From Streptomyces sp. Q6 (GTDB lineage Bacteria; Actinomycetota; Actinomycetes; Streptomycetales; Streptomycetaceae), in assembly GCF_036967205.1 (NCBI RefSeq), contig NZ_CP146022.1, positions 2,108,001 to 2,172,000 of the forward strand: a DNA stretch of 64,000 nt, given 5' to 3'. A program made the translations under genes and the position numbers. Within the stretch, counting starts at the first letter, position 1, and every line of letters starts with the position of its first letter. The notes beneath the pieces were generated by a model, which saw nothing but the letters and a program-made list of their open reading frames with translations, was not told where the DNA came from and made no database searches. Below, piece after piece: positions 1 to 9,410 of this stretch.

Positions 1-5
1 ACAAC

Positions 6-36
6 ACCGCCACCGAGGGCGGGATTTTGTGGCGGT
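6..36 (-). terminator. Hairpin downstream of uvrB (possible terminator)
   Basis: Eight-base arms ACCGCCAC (6-13) and GTGGCGGT (29-36) form an inverted repeat around a 15-base loop, 40 bases past the uvrB stop. There is no clear T-tract in the uvrB direction, so this is a weak candidate. Confidence 0.3.
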
Positions 37-75
37 CTTGCAACACACCGACGCGGTCCCGCCCGTCGAGGCAGG

Positions 76-2211
76 TCAGGCGATGCCTGCCTCCTTCATC
101 TGGCGCAGCTCCTTCTTCATCTCCGACACCTCGTCGCGCAGCCGCGCCGCGATCTCGAACTGCAGGTCGGCGGCCGCGGCCCGCATCCGCTCGGTCATCT
201 CCTCGATCTGCTCGGCGAGTTCGGCCGCGGGGCGGTCGGTGGGGACGGTCTCCGCCGCCTTGCCGCGCTTCTTCTTGCCGGTGTCCGCCTTGCCGAGGGA
301 CGGCACGGGGGCCTTGGCACCCTTGCCGTCCTTTCCGCCCTTGCGGTACCCCGTGCCGAGCAGCTCCTCCGTGTCGACGTCCTCGCGCGCGATGGACGCG
401 ACGATGTCGTTGATCTTCTTCCGGAGGGGCTGGGGGTCGATGCCCCGCTCCTCGTTGTACGCGATCTGCTTCTCCCGGCGGCGATTGGTCTCCTCAATGG
501 CCTTCTCCATCGCCGGGGTGATCTTGTCGGCGTACATGTGCACCTGGCCCGACACGTTACGAGCCGCACGGCCGATGGTCTGGATCAGCGACGTACCGGA
601 GCGCAGGAAGCCCTCCTTGTCGGCGTCGAGGATCGCGACCAGGGAGACCTCGGGCAGGTCGAGGCCCTCACGGAGCAGGTTGATGCCGACCAGGACGTCG
701 TACTCGCCCGCGCGCAGCTCCCGCAGGAGCTCCACCCGGCGCAGGGTGTCGACGTCGCTGTGGAGGTAGCGCACCTGGATGCCGAGCTCCAGGAAGTAGT
801 CCGTGAGGTCCTCGGCCATCTTCTTGGTGAGCGTGGTGACCAGGACGCGCTCGTCCTTCTCCGTGCGCGTGCGGATCTCGTGCACCAGGTCGTCGATCTG
901 CCCCTCGGTCGGCTTGACGACGACCTCCGGGTCGATCAGGCCGGTGGGGCGGATGATCTGCTCCACGTAGCCGTCCGAGCGGGCGAGCTCGTACTTGCCC
1001 GGGGTCGCCGACAGGTAGACGGTCTGGCCGATGCGCTCCTGGAACTCCTCCCACTTCAGCGGGCGGTTGTCGAGCGCGGAGGGCAGCCGGAAGCCGTGGT
1101 CCACGAGGGTGCGCTTGCGGGAGGCGTCGCCCTCGTACATGGCGCCGATCTGCGGGACGGTGACGTGCGACTCGTCGATGACGAGCATGAAGTCGTCCGG
1201 GAAGTAGTCGAGCAGCGTGTTCGGCGGGGAGCCGGGCTCGCGGCCGTCGAAGTGCATCGAGTAGTTCTCCACGCCGGAGCAGGAGCCGATCTGGCGGAGC
1301 ATCTCGATGTCGTACGTGGTGCGCATGCGCAGCCGCTGGGCCTCGAGCATCTTGCCCTGCTTCTCCAGGGTGGCGAGGCGCTCGCCCAGCTCCTTCTCGA
1401 TGTCGTTGACCGCGCGCTCCAGGCGCTCGGGGCCCGCCACGTAGTGCGTGGCAGGGAAGATGTACAGCGACTCGTCGTCGCTGATGACCTCGCCGGTGAG
1501 GGGGTGGAGCGTCGAGAGGGCCTCGATCTCGTCGCCGAACATCTCGATCCGGACCGCGAGCTCCTCGTAGACCGGGAAGATCTCGATGGTGTCGCCGCGC
1601 ACCCGGAAGGTGCCGCGCTGGAACGCCACGTCGTTGCGCGTGTACTGGATGTCGACGAAGCGGCGCAGCAGGTCGTCGCGGTCGATCTCCTCGCCGACCT
1701 TCAGGGAGACCATGCGGTCCACGTACTCCTGCGGCGTGCCGAGGCCGTAGATGCAGGACACGGAGGCGACCACCACGACGTCGCGGCGGGTCAGCAGCGA
1801 GTTCGTCGCGGAGTGGCGCAGGCGCTCCACCTCCTCGTTGATCGAGGAGTCCTTCTCGATGTACGTGTCCGACTGCGGAACGTACGCCTCGGGTTGGTAG
1901 TAGTCGTAGTACGAGACGAAGTACTCGACCGCGTTGTTCGGCAGGAGCTCCCGGAACTCGTTCGCCAGCTGCGCGGCCAGCGTCTTGTTCGGCGCCATCA
2001 CGAGGGTGGGCCGCTGGAGCTTCTCGATCATCCACGCCGTGGTGGCGGACTTGCCGGTGCCGGTGGCGCCGAGCAGGACGACGTCCTTCTCGCCTGCCTT
2101 GATGCGCTTCTCCAGCTCGGCGATGGCCGCGGGCTGGTCACCGCTGGGCTGGTACGGGCTGACGACCTCGAAAGGCGCCACCGTGCGTTCGATCTTGGAT
2201 ACGGGCCGCAT
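76..2211 (-). CDS. uvrB: Excinuclease ABC subunit B (UvrB)
   Basis: UvrB is the DNA-damage verification helicase of nucleotide excision repair: it is loaded on lesions by UvrA and then recruits UvrC for incision. The 711-residue product carries Walker A GATGTGKS near residue 48, the tyrosine-rich damage-binding beta hairpin ([12 protein letters not shown]), the DESH Walker B box, the SATP helicase motif, QTIGRAARN (motif VI) and a C-terminal UVR domain ([16 protein letters not shown]) that contacts UvrC. The ATG at 2211 ([10 protein letters not shown]) is preferred over an upstream in-frame start at 2241 because family proteins begin there. Length is close to the usual 670-710 residues. Identification is certain. 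Confidence 0.97.
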   Translation of the reverse strand: MRPVSKIERTVAPFEVVSPYQPSGDQPAAIAELEKRIKAGEKDVVLLGATGTGKSATTAWMIEKLQRPTLVMAPNKTLAAQLANEFRELLPNNAVEYFVSYYDYYQPEAYVPQSDTYIEKDSSINEEVERLRHSATNSLLTRRDVVVVASVSCIYGLGTPQEYVDRMVSLKVGEEIDRDDLLRRFVDIQYTRNDVAFQRGTFRVRGDTIEIFPVYEELAVRIEMFGDEIEALSTLHPLTGEVISDDESLYIFPATHYVAGPERLERAVNDIEKELGERLATLEKQGKMLEAQRLRMRTTYDIEMLRQIGSCSGVENYSMHFDGREPGSPPNTLLDYFPDDFMLVIDESHVTVPQIGAMYEGDASRKRTLVDHGFRLPSALDNRPLKWEEFQERIGQTVYLSATPGKYELARSDGYVEQIIRPTGLIDPEVVVKPTEGQIDDLVHEIRTRTEKDERVLVTTLTKKMAEDLTDYFLELGIQVRYLHSDVDTLRRVELLRELRAGEYDVLVGINLLREGLDLPEVSLVAILDADKEGFLRSGTSLIQTIGRAARNVSGQVHMYADKITPAMEKAIEETNRRREKQIAYNEERGIDPQPLRKKINDIVASIAREDVDTEELLGTGYRKGGKDGKGAKAPVPSLGKADTGKKKRGKAAETVPTDRPAAELAEQIEEMTERMRAAAADLQFEIAARLRDEVSEMKKELRQMKEAGIA

Positions 2212-2285
2212 GGAATCAACCGTACGACCCCGCACTGACAACGGGGTCCGATCACGGCTGCGGCCGGGCTCTCAGGGGTGCCGGA

Positions 2286-3140
2286 TCACCAGTTCTGCGG
2301 GGTGCGCGGGCTCGGCCGGCCGGGGACGCGGCGGGGCCGCGGGACGGTCGGCGAGGCGGGGGCGCCGGGGCGGGCGGCGGCCTCCCGCGCGTCGCGCCAG
2401 TCCGGGCGGCCCATGACCATCAGGGGGTCGAACATGACCACCACTCCGGCCAGGAGGAGGAAGCACAGGGGGCCGATCAGCATCGGGGCGAGGATGCCGG
2501 CGGCCGAGTCGCCACCGGGGGAACCGCCGGCACTGCCGTGCAGCTGCACGCTGACGGCCGCCATACCGGTGTAGTGCATGCCGGAGACGGCGAGCCCCAT
2601 GATGAGGCTCGCGCCGAGGCTCCACATGATGCCGCGGACCTGGACGGCGGCCCACAGGGCGGCCGTCGCCGCCACCATGGCGATCACCACGGAGGCCCCC
2701 ACGGTGAACGTGTTGTACTCGATCGTCCCGTGAAGGCGCATTCCGGCCATTCCGAGGTAGTGCATGGACGCGACGCCCAGGCCGGTGATCGTGCCCCCGG
2801 TGAACAGGGCCGGGCCGGTCGCGCCCTTGTAGCCGACGATGAACACGCCGATGCCGACCATGACGATGGCGACGCCGAGGCTCGCGAACGTGGTGGGCTG
2901 GTCGTAGTGGATCGGCACTCCTCTGACGGTGAACCCCATCATCGCGATGAAGTGCATCGTCCAGATCCCGGAGCCGATCGCCGCGGACCCGAGGGCGAGC
3001 CAGCCGGCCCGCCAGGTGTTCATCACCAGAAGCGATCTGGTGGTGCAGCGCAGACCGAGCGCACCTCCCAGGAAGGCCATGAGGTACGCCACTACCGGGG
3101 TGACGAGTCCGTAACTGAAACCGTCGACCGTGCCCTGCAT
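2286..3140 (-). CDS. MHYT-domain integral membrane protein
   Basis: A 284-residue protein of about seven membrane segments. Three copies of the MHYT signature are visible: MHFIAMMGF, MHYLGMAG and MHYTGMAA, each with the His and Met residues thought in this family to bind copper near the outer membrane face. MHYT domains usually serve as membrane sensors for gases or metals and are often fused to GGDEF/EAL output domains; here no output domain follows, only a short proline/arginine-rich cytoplasmic tail, so the signalling partner is unknown. It ends 74 bases before the uvrB start on the same strand and is divergent from the glycerophosphodiesterase gene. Family assignment is firm, function is not. 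Confidence 0.88.
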   Translation of the reverse strand: MQGTVDGFSYGLVTPVVAYLMAFLGGALGLRCTTRSLLVMNTWRAGWLALGSAAIGSGIWTMHFIAMMGFTVRGVPIHYDQPTTFASLGVAIVMVGIGVFIVGYKGATGPALFTGGTITGLGVASMHYLGMAGMRLHGTIEYNTFTVGASVVIAMVAATAALWAAVQVRGIMWSLGASLIMGLAVSGMHYTGMAAVSVQLHGSAGGSPGGDSAAGILAPMLIGPLCFLLLAGVVVMFDPLMVMGRPDWRDAREAAARPGAPASPTVPRPRRVPGRPSPRTPQNW

Positions 3141-3317
3141 GCGACGCAGCCCTTTCGCCCTGTTATGCCCTGAGATGCCCTGCTCGCTCCCCCGTCAACG
3201 ACCATCAGGCCAGCCACGGTTGAGGCTGAGATTAAAGCTCACGCGGGAACGCCCGAACGATTTTCCGGCAAAGAATCCCTGCTTCCTCCACGGGGTCGGC
3301 CGCAGTTGAATAACTCC

Positions 3318-3339
3318 GTTCAACCTGTGACCATCCTTC
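3318..3339 (+). promoter_or_regulatory. Candidate PHO box upstream of glpQ-type gene
   Basis: GTTCAACCTGT followed by GACCATCCTTC gives two 11-base units, the first matching well and the second weakly the Streptomyces PhoP direct repeat (GTTCAYYYRG-like). It lies 71 bases upstream of a secreted glycerophosphodiesterase, a class of gene known to be PhoP-activated in S. coelicolor (glpQ1/glpQ2). The second unit is poor, so this is a tentative call. Confidence 0.33.
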
Positions 3340-3410
3340 GCCTGTTTTCTGTTGGCTCCAGGCTGCCAGGCTCGTGCCGTCCGTGGTCTCACGACGCATG
3401 AGGAGCAGAC

Positions 3411-4286
3411 GTGTACGCACGCGCAGCAGCCGCAGTAGCCACAGTGACAGGTTCCGTCATCATCGGTGTCCTGGTCCTGCCCACTGCCGCACAAGCCGCC
3501 ACCGCACACGACAGACCGGTCGTCGTCGCACACCGCGGCGCGTCCGCCTACGCCCCCGAGAACACGCTGGAGGCCGTCGACAAGGCGGACGACCTGGGCA
3601 TCACCTGGGTCGAGAACGACGTGCAGCGCACCAAGGACGGCGCGCTCGTCGTCATCCACGACACCACGCTGGCCCGCACCACGAACGTCGAACAGCTCTA
3701 CCCGGACCGCGCCCCGTGGAACGTGGGCGACTTCACCGCCGCGGAGATCGCCGCACTGGACGCGGGCAGCTGGAAGGGCGCCGAGTTCACCGGCGCGCGG
3801 ATCCCGACGCTCCATCAGTACCTGGACCGCGTCGAGGACAACCACCAGAAGCTGCTCCTGGAGATCAAGGCGCCCGAGCTCTACCCGGGCATCGAGGCGC
3901 AGATCCTGCGGCAGCTGCGCAAGGACGGCTGGCTGCGGCACGGGCACGTGAAGCACCGGCTGGTCCTCCAGAGCTTCAGCGCGGACAGCATGCGCAGCGT
4001 CCACGCGCAGCGCCCGGACCTCACGACCGGGTTCCTGGGCACCCCCGCCGTCGCCGACCTGCCCGCGTACGCGGAGTTCGTCGACCAGATCAACCCGTCC
4101 CACTCCACGATCTCCACGGCCTACGTCGACGCGGTGCACGCGCTCAAGGGTCCCCACGACAAGCCGCTCGACATCTTCACCTGGACGGTCAACGACGCCG
4201 CGACCGCGCAGCGCGTGGCCGGGTACGGCGTCGACGGGATCATCACCAACACCCCGGACGTGGTGCGCGAGGCCGTCGGCGGCTGA
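3411..4286 (+). CDS. glpQ: Secreted glycerophosphodiester phosphodiesterase
   Basis: This enzyme hydrolyses glycerophosphodiesters (deacylated phospholipid head groups, teichoic-acid fragments) to glycerol-3-phosphate and an alcohol, outside the cell. The 291-residue product has a Sec-type signal peptide (about residues 1-29, ending TAAQAA) and the GDPD catalytic signature: AHRGASAYAPENT with the acid-base His and Glu, a second metal ligand in the EN dyad of WVEND, and VVIHDTTLART. GTG at 3411 is chosen because AGGAG sits at 3401-3405 with a five-base spacer. A candidate PHO box lies upstream, consistent with scavenging phosphate. It corresponds in position to S. coelicolor glpQ2 (from memory). 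Family is certain; the symbol is by analogy. Confidence 0.92.
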   Translation: MYARAAAAVATVTGSVIIGVLVLPTAAQAATAHDRPVVVAHRGASAYAPENTLEAVDKADDLGITWVENDVQRTKDGALVVIHDTTLARTTNVEQLYPDRAPWNVGDFTAAEIAALDAGSWKGAEFTGARIPTLHQYLDRVEDNHQKLLLEIKAPELYPGIEAQILRQLRKDGWLRHGHVKHRLVLQSFSADSMRSVHAQRPDLTTGFLGTPAVADLPAYAEFVDQINPSHSTISTAYVDAVHALKGPHDKPLDIFTWTVNDAATAQRVAGYGVDGIITNTPDVVREAVGG

Positions 4287-4292
4287 TCGCGC

Positions 4293-4315
4293 ACCGGGCG
4301 TTGTCAGTGCCCGGT
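4293..4315 (+). terminator. Short hairpin between glpQ and ogt
   Basis: ACCGGGC (4293-4299) and GCCCGGT (4309-4315) form a 7-bp stem with a 9-base loop in the 44-base gap between two same-strand genes. No T-tract follows, so termination would be at best partial. Confidence 0.3.
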
Positions 4316-4330
4316 CGTACCGTGGTCGCC

Positions 4331-4891
4331 ATGGACGCCACTGGGCAGAACGAGGAGGCGCGACGGGTCGTGTGGACCGTCGTGGGCAGCGACATCGGGC
4401 CGCTGCTGCTCGCCGCGACGGACGAGGGTCTGGTGTACCTCGCCTTCCACGCCACCGACGCGGTGCGGGACAAGGCACTCGCCCGGCTCGGCTCCCGTTT
4501 CGGGACCGAGCCGGTCGAGGCGCCGGACGCGCCGCTGCTGGCCGAGGCGGTACGACAGCTCGGGGAGTACTTCGCCGGCCGGCGGCGCGACTTCGACCTG
4601 CCGCTCGACTGGTCGCTCATCGCCGGGTTCCACCGCGAGGTGCTGCGCGAGCTGGCGGCGGGCGTGTCGTACGGCGCGGTCGTGGGGTACGGGGATCTGG
4701 CCCGGCGGGTCGGGCAGCCGGGGGCCGCGCAGGCGGTCGGCACGGCGATGGGGGCGAACCCGTTGCCGGTCGTGGTGCCGTGCCACCGGGTCGTGGAGAG
4801 CGACGGCGGGATCGGCGGGTTCGGCGGCGGGCTGGAGACGAAGCGCAAGCTGCTGGCGCTGGAGGGGGTTCTGCCCGAGCCGTTGTTCTGA
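4331..4891 (+). CDS. ogt: Methylated-DNA--[protein]-cysteine S-methyltransferase
   Basis: A suicide DNA-repair protein that transfers the alkyl group from O6-alkylguanine (or O4-alkylthymine) to its own cysteine. The 186-residue product has the active-site PCHRVV motif with the acceptor Cys at about residue 151, preceded by the helix-turn-helix with its arginine finger (YGDLARRVGQPGAAQAVGTAMGANP). No AdaA-type zinc domain is fused, so it is the Ogt/AGT form. ATG at 4331 lies 44 bases after the preceding stop; no strong ribosome site is visible, and another start cannot be excluded. Together with uvrB 2 kb away it makes a small repair-rich stretch, but on the opposite strand. Confidence 0.95.
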   Translation: MDATGQNEEARRVVWTVVGSDIGPLLLAATDEGLVYLAFHATDAVRDKALARLGSRFGTEPVEAPDAPLLAEAVRQLGEYFAGRRRDFDLPLDWSLIAGFHREVLRELAAGVSYGAVVGYGDLARRVGQPGAAQAVGTAMGANPLPVVVPCHRVVESDGGIGGFGGGLETKRKLLALEGVLPEPLF

Positions 4892-4939
4892 GAGGGTCCC
4901 GGGCGGTGCGAGGTTCTTTTCGGGGTGGGGGTGGTGCCG

Positions 4940-6222
4940 ATGAGCGCGGGTGACGTGCGTTCCGATCGCGTCGAGGACGCGTCCTGGGAGGCCGGTCGGG
5001 TCGAGGCGCTTCAGCGGCGTACGCAGCGGGTGCTGGTCGCCTCGCAGATCCTCGGCGGGCTCGGGACCGCCACGGGGATCGCGCTGGCGGCCGTGCTCGC
5101 CAAGAAGGTCAGTGGGGACGAGGCGCTGTCGGGGCTCGCGTCCACGGCGAGCGTCGCCGGGACGGCGATCCTGTCGGTACCACTGGCCGCGCTGATGAAC
5201 GCGCGGGGGCGGCGGGCCGGGCTCGTGCTCGCCTATCTGATCGGCGCGGTGGGCGCCGTGGTGACCGTGCTGGCCGCCGCGGCCGGGAACTTCGCGCTGC
5301 TGCTCGTCGGGCTGGCGGGGTTCGGCGCGGCGTCGTCGGCCAATTTGCAGGCCAGGTACGCGGCGGCCGACCTCGCCGCGCCCGACCGGCGGGCCCGCGC
5401 CATCTCCACCGTCGTGTGGGCCACCACGATCGGCGCCGTGCTCGGGCCGAACATCGCCGCGCCCGCCGGCCGGAGCGTCTCCGGCCTCGGCATACCCGAC
5501 GAGTCCGGGCCGTTCGTCTGGGCGGCCGGGGTGTTCCTGATATCCGCGGTCCTGGTGCACGTACTGCTGCGTCCCGATCCGCTGCTGACGGCGAGGAGTC
5601 GGCTCCCGCCGAGGAGCGGTCGCCCGCGGCGCGCTCCCTGCGCGCGGGGTTCGCCGCGGTGTCCGGGTCGCCGCGGGCCCGGCTCGCGCTGGTGACGGTC
5701 GCGGTGTCGCACACCGCGATGGTCTCGGTCATGTCGATGACGCCGGTGGATCTCGAACACCACGGCGCGGGCATCGAGTTGATCGGGCTCGTCATCAGCG
5801 GACACATCGCCGGGATGTACGCGTTCTCGCCGGTGATGGGGCGTCTCGCCGATCGTTTCGGGCGGCTGACGGTGATCGGCCTCGCGGTGGGGCTGCTGGC
5901 CTGTGCGGCGATGCTGGCCGGGACGGCGGGCGGCAGTCACGCGCAGAGCGCCGCCGGCCTGTTCGTCCTCGGGCTCGGCTGGTCGGCGGGGCTCGTCGCG
6001 GGCTCCGCGCTGCTCACCGACTCCGTGCCGCAGGCCGCGCGGGCCGCCGCGCAGGGCCTGTCCGATCTGACGACGAGCCTGTCGGCGGGCATCGGCGGCG
6101 CCACCGCGGGCCTGGTCGTGGCGACGGCGAGCTACGCGTGGCTGAACCTGGCGGCGGCCTGCCTGCTTGTACCGCTGGGCGCACTGGCCCTGTTCACTCG
6201 GCGGCGCACCCAACAGGCTTAG
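4940..6222 (+). pseudogene. MFS transporter, frameshifted at about 5590
   Basis: Two overlapping reading frames encode the two halves of one major facilitator superfamily permease. The first (from ATG 4940; GTG 4925 is an alternative) gives six hydrophobic segments up to VLVHVLLRPDPLL; the second resumes with GEESAPAEERSPAARS and continues through six more segments, including the MFS loop GRLADRFGRLT, to the stop at 6222. Inserting one G at the GG of 5590-5591 joins them as RPDPLLTGEES with no other change. Substrate is unknown; the layout resembles drug or sugar exporters. Because the rest of both halves is intact, a sequencing deletion is more likely than a dead gene. Confidence 0.82.
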
Positions 6223-6235
6223 CGGGCAAGGGAGT

Positions 6236-6613
6236 TCAGCTCAGCGTGATGTGGTAGGCCTTGCGCAGCGTCTCGTGCACGGTCCACGTCGCGCGGTCGC
6301 CCTCGCGCAGTACGGCGGCGGTGCCGGGGCCGAGTTGCAGGGTGTCCCCGCCCTCGATCTCGACGGTGGCGCGGCCGCTGACGACCACGAACAGCTCGTT
6401 CGCCTCCGTGTCGGTGACGACGCCGGGCGTGATCTGCCAGATGCCGCGCAGCTGCTTGCCGTCGGGCGACTCCCACAGGACCGCGCCGGTGACGACGGGT
6501 GCGCCGGAGACGATCTGCGCGGGGTCGAGCGGCTCCGGTTCGAGTACGACGTCCGGGACGTGGACGGCGAAGGAGGCGTCGTCGGGGGCTGCGGTCAGAT
6601 CGTTCGTGGTCAT
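6236..6613 (-). CDS. Cupin-domain protein (DUF861-like)
   Basis: A 125-residue protein made of one small beta-barrel cupin. Visible features are the GIWQITPGVVTDTEANELFVVVSGRATVEIEGG stretch, broken here as ITPGVVTDTEANE and VVSGRATVEIEGG, and the second strand pair GPGTAAVLREGDRATW, the pattern of DUF861/ethanolamine-utilisation-like cupins. The canonical metal-binding histidines of cupin motif 1 are largely replaced, so enzymatic activity is doubtful; sugar or small-molecule binding is possible. It converges on the MFS gene with a 13-base gap. Function not known. Confidence 0.78.
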   Translation of the reverse strand: MTTNDLTAAPDDASFAVHVPDVVLEPEPLDPAQIVSGAPVVTGAVLWESPDGKQLRGIWQITPGVVTDTEANELFVVVSGRATVEIEGGDTLQLGPGTAAVLREGDRATWTVHETLRKAYHITLS

Positions 6614-6750
6614 GGCCGGTCACCCTAGTTGACCTGCGCCTCTGCTCTCACTGGACGGCCCGTAAGGTCCGGGCCCCGCCGACTGGACGGCCCGTCGAGG
6701 GGAAGACGGACCGTACATCGCATCGGAGCGGACAAGGAGTTCGTAGGGAC

Positions 6751-7005
6751 ATGGAGATCTCCGGCATATTCAGCGCGATCGTGATCGGCATCGTCATCGG
6801 CGTGATCGGGCGTCTGGTGCTGCCAGGTCGGCAGCGCATCGGGATTCTGGCGACGATCGTCGTCGGCATCGTGGCGGCCCTGCTCGGCACGGCGATCGCC
6901 GCGGGCTTCGACGTGGCCGACACCAAGGGCGTCGACTGGACGGAGTGGCTGATCCAGATCGGCCTCGCGACGTTCGGCGTCGCGCTGCTCGACCGCCGCC
7001 GCTGA
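6751..7005 (+). CDS. GlsB/YeaQ/YmgE-family small membrane protein
   Basis: An 84-residue hydrophobic protein with three predicted membrane segments (about residues 4-22, 31-50, 64-80) and the glycine-rich IGRLVLPG turn and GIVAALLGTAIA segment of the transglycosylase-associated/GlsB-YeaQ family. Members are general-stress membrane proteins whose biochemical role is not established. Start at ATG 6751; the best Shine-Dalgarno (AAGGAG at about 6734) is rather far upstream, with a weaker TAGGGA nearer. Stands alone between a divergent cupin gene and formaldehyde dehydrogenase. Confidence 0.85.
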   Translation: MEISGIFSAIVIGIVIGVIGRLVLPGRQRIGILATIVVGIVAALLGTAIAAGFDVADTKGVDWTEWLIQIGLATFGVALLDRRR

Positions 7006-7144
7006 CCCCCACGCCGTTCCCGCTTCAACAACGTGCCCCGGCAGGGCTCCTCAGCGGGCCGTTTCGGTAGCAGACTCCGCCGTGCGCACAGCCGGAACAT
7101 CCGCCGTTGAACGAGTCATGGAGCCGAAGGGACGGCGATCACGC

Positions 7145-8371
7145 ATGAGCGGAAACAGGGCAGTCGCATACCTCAAGCCGGGTGCGGTCGAGGTCAGGAC
7201 CATCGACCACCCCACGCTCGAACTGAAGGACGGCCCGGGGGTGGCGGCCGCGAATGTCGGCCGCACGTGCCGGCACGGAGTGATCCTCAAGGTGCTCGCC
7301 ACCAACATCTGCGGCAGCGACCAGCACATGGTGCGCGGTCGGACGACGGCGCCCGAAGGGCTCGTCCTGGGCCACGAGATCACCGGCGAGATCGTCGAGA
7401 GGGGACCGGACGTCGAGTTCCTTGACGTCGGGGACATCGTCTCGGTGCCGTTCAACATCGCCTGCGGGCGCTGCCGCAACTGCAAGGAGCGCAAGACCGG
7501 CATCTGCCTGAACGTCAATCCCGCGCGCCCCGGGGCGGCTTACGGCTATGTCGACATGGGCGGCTGGGTCGGCGGGCAGGCCGAGTACGTCATGATCCCC
7601 TACGCGGACTTCAACGTGCTGCGGTTCCCGGACGCGGACCAGGCGCGCGAGAAGCTCCTCGACCTGACGATGCTGTCGGACATCTTCCCGACCGGTTTCC
7701 ACGGCGCGGTGACCGCGGGGACGACCGTCGGCTCGACGGTGTACGTGGCCGGGGCGGGGCCGGTCGGGCTCGCGGCGGCCGCGTCGGCGCAGTTGCTGGG
7801 TGCGGCCGTGGTGATCGTCGGGGATCTGAACGCCGAACGGCTCGCACAGGCGCGGAGCTTCGGCTGCGAGACCGTCGATCTGACGCGTGGCACGGTCGAG
7901 GACCAGGTCGCCCAGATCCTCGGGGTGCCCGAGGTGGACGCGGCCGTCGACGCGGTCGGCTTCGAGGCCCGCGCGCACGGCCCGGACTCCCCCGAGGCAC
8001 CCGCGACCGTCCTCAACTCGCTGATGGGCCTCACGGCGGCGGGCGGCGCCCTCGGCATCCCCGGCCTCTACGTCACGGACGATCCGGGCGGCGTCGACCA
8101 GGACGCGCGGACCGGGACGCTGAAGGTGCGACTCGGCCTCGGCTGGGCCAAGAGCCACCGGCTCACGACCGGCCAGTGCCCCGTCATGACGTACCACCGG
8201 GGTCTGATGATGGCGATCCTGCACGAGCGGGTGCACATCGCGAAGGCCGTCAACGCGACGGTGATCGGTCTGGACGACGCACCGCGCGGTTACGCGGAGT
8301 TCGACCAGGGCGCGAGCAGGAAGTACGTCCTCGATCCGCACGGTGCGCTGAGCGGCGTACGGCCTGTGTGA
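7145..8371 (+). CDS. fdhA: Glutathione-independent formaldehyde dehydrogenase
   Basis: A zinc-dependent medium-chain dehydrogenase that oxidises formaldehyde to formate with tightly bound NAD, without glutathione (Pseudomonas putida PFDH type). In the 408-residue product the catalytic zinc ligands are Cys56 (NICGSDQH) and His77 (VLGHE); the structural zinc loop is CGRCRNCKERKTGIC; the Rossmann motif is GAGPVGLAAA. The long insertion typical of PFDH (NPARPGAAYGYVDMGGWVGGQAEYV) is present and distinguishes it from ordinary alcohol dehydrogenases. ATG 7145 (MSGNRAVAY) matches family N-termini better than the in-frame start at 7082. Likely role: detoxifying formaldehyde from demethylation reactions. 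Confidence 0.93.
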   Translation: MSGNRAVAYLKPGAVEVRTIDHPTLELKDGPGVAAANVGRTCRHGVILKVLATNICGSDQHMVRGRTTAPEGLVLGHEITGEIVERGPDVEFLDVGDIVSVPFNIACGRCRNCKERKTGICLNVNPARPGAAYGYVDMGGWVGGQAEYVMIPYADFNVLRFPDADQAREKLLDLTMLSDIFPTGFHGAVTAGTTVGSTVYVAGAGPVGLAAAASAQLLGAAVVIVGDLNAERLAQARSFGCETVDLTRGTVEDQVAQILGVPEVDAAVDAVGFEARAHGPDSPEAPATVLNSLMGLTAAGGALGIPGLYVTDDPGGVDQDARTGTLKVRLGLGWAKSHRLTTGQCPVMTYHRGLMMAILHERVHIAKAVNATVIGLDDAPRGYAEFDQGASRKYVLDPHGALSGVRPV

Positions 8372-8504
8372 GTCGAGGGATCGCCGGGGGCGGGGCCCAC
8401 GCGCGCGTGGAGCCCCGATTCCGTCCTTCATGTCGCGTGTTTGAGCGGGGCGCCGGGCCGCCAGTGATGACAGGGACGAGTTCCAACCGGCGGAAGGCGT
8501 ACGC

Positions 8505-9410
8505 ATGTTGGTCGTGGCGGACGAGGTACGGGAAGCACTCCTGGACGGGCGTCCGGTGGTGGCTCTGGAGTCGACGATCATCGCGCACGGGCTGCCGCGG
8601 CCCCGCAATCTGCGGGTCGCGGCGGAGCTGGAGAAGCTCGTACGGTCCGAGGACGCGGTGCCCGCGACGATCGCCGTTCTGGACGGGCACCCGTACGTCG
8701 GCCTGGACAAGCAGCAGTTGGAGCGGATCGCGACCGAGGACGGGATCCGCAAGCTGAGCCACCGCGATCTGCCGCTCGCCGCGGCGGCGGGCGCGAGCGG
8801 GGCCACCACGGTGTCGGCCACCGCCCTGCTCGCGGAGGCCGCCGGGATCCGGGTGTTCGCCACCGGCGGGCTCGGCGGCGTGCACCGGGGGTGGACGCAG
8901 ACGCAGGACGAGTCGGCGGACCTGGGGCTGCTCGCGCGGACCCGGATCACAGTGGTGTGCGCCGGGGTCAAGTCGATCCTGGACGTACCGGCGACGCTCC
9001 AGCGCCTGGAGACCCTGGGGGTGTCCGTCGCGGGGTTCGGGACGGAGCGCTTCCCCGGGTTCTATCTCGCCGACTCCGGTGAGCCCGTGGACTGGACGCT
9101 GCACACGCCCGCCGAGGTGGCACGGGTGATGCGGGCCCAGGACGAGCTGGGCAGCCCGGATTCCGCGCTGATCGTCGCCAACCCCGTACCGGAGGAGGAG
9201 CAGCTCGATCCGGCGCTGCACGCGCGCGTGCTGGAGAACGGGCTGCGGGAGTGCGCGGAGCGGAAAATCAGCGGGCAGGCCGTGACGCCGTTCCTGCTGG
9301 ACTACTTGGCGCGGCACACCGAGGGCGCCTCTCTGGAGGCCAATCTGGCCGCCGTCCGCGGGAACGTGCGGCTCGCGGGGCAGATCGCGGCGGCCCTGGC
9401 CGAGGTGTGA
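8505..9410 (+). CDS. psuG: Pseudouridine-5'-phosphate glycosidase
   Basis: PsuG cleaves the C-C glycosidic bond of pseudouridine 5'-phosphate, giving uracil and ribose-5-phosphate. The 301-residue product covers the whole indigoidine-synthase-A-like fold: ESTIIAHGLPRP near the N terminus, the active-site Lys region (CAGVKSILDVP), GGLGGVHRG, GTERFPGFY and the C-terminal GGQA-type segment SGQAVTPFLL. Length equals the family norm. The next gene, a PfkB kinase, starts inside its stop codon (GTGA at 9407-9410), so the two are translationally coupled, matching the psuG-psuK pathway in which the kinase phosphorylates pseudouridine before glycosidic cleavage. Confidence 0.95.
   Translation: MLVVADEVREALLDGRPVVALESTIIAHGLPRPRNLRVAAELEKLVRSEDAVPATIAVLDGHPYVGLDKQQLERIATEDGIRKLSHRDLPLAAAAGASGATTVSATALLAEAAGIRVFATGGLGGVHRGWTQTQDESADLGLLARTRITVVCAGVKSILDVPATLQRLETLGVSVAGFGTERFPGFYLADSGEPVDWTLHTPAEVARVMRAQDELGSPDSALIVANPVPEEEQLDPALHARVLENGLRECAERKISGQAVTPFLLDYLARHTEGASLEANLAAVRGNVRLAGQIAAALAEV

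Noticed and set aside
538-2238. Plus-strand 566-codon frame opposite uvrB
   Set aside because: Complementary-frame shadow of uvrB with Val/Asp/Leu repeats and no recognisable domain.
3195-4478. Minus-strand frame opposite glpQ and ogt
   Set aside because: Shadow; no domain, and the genes on the plus strand have full motif sets.
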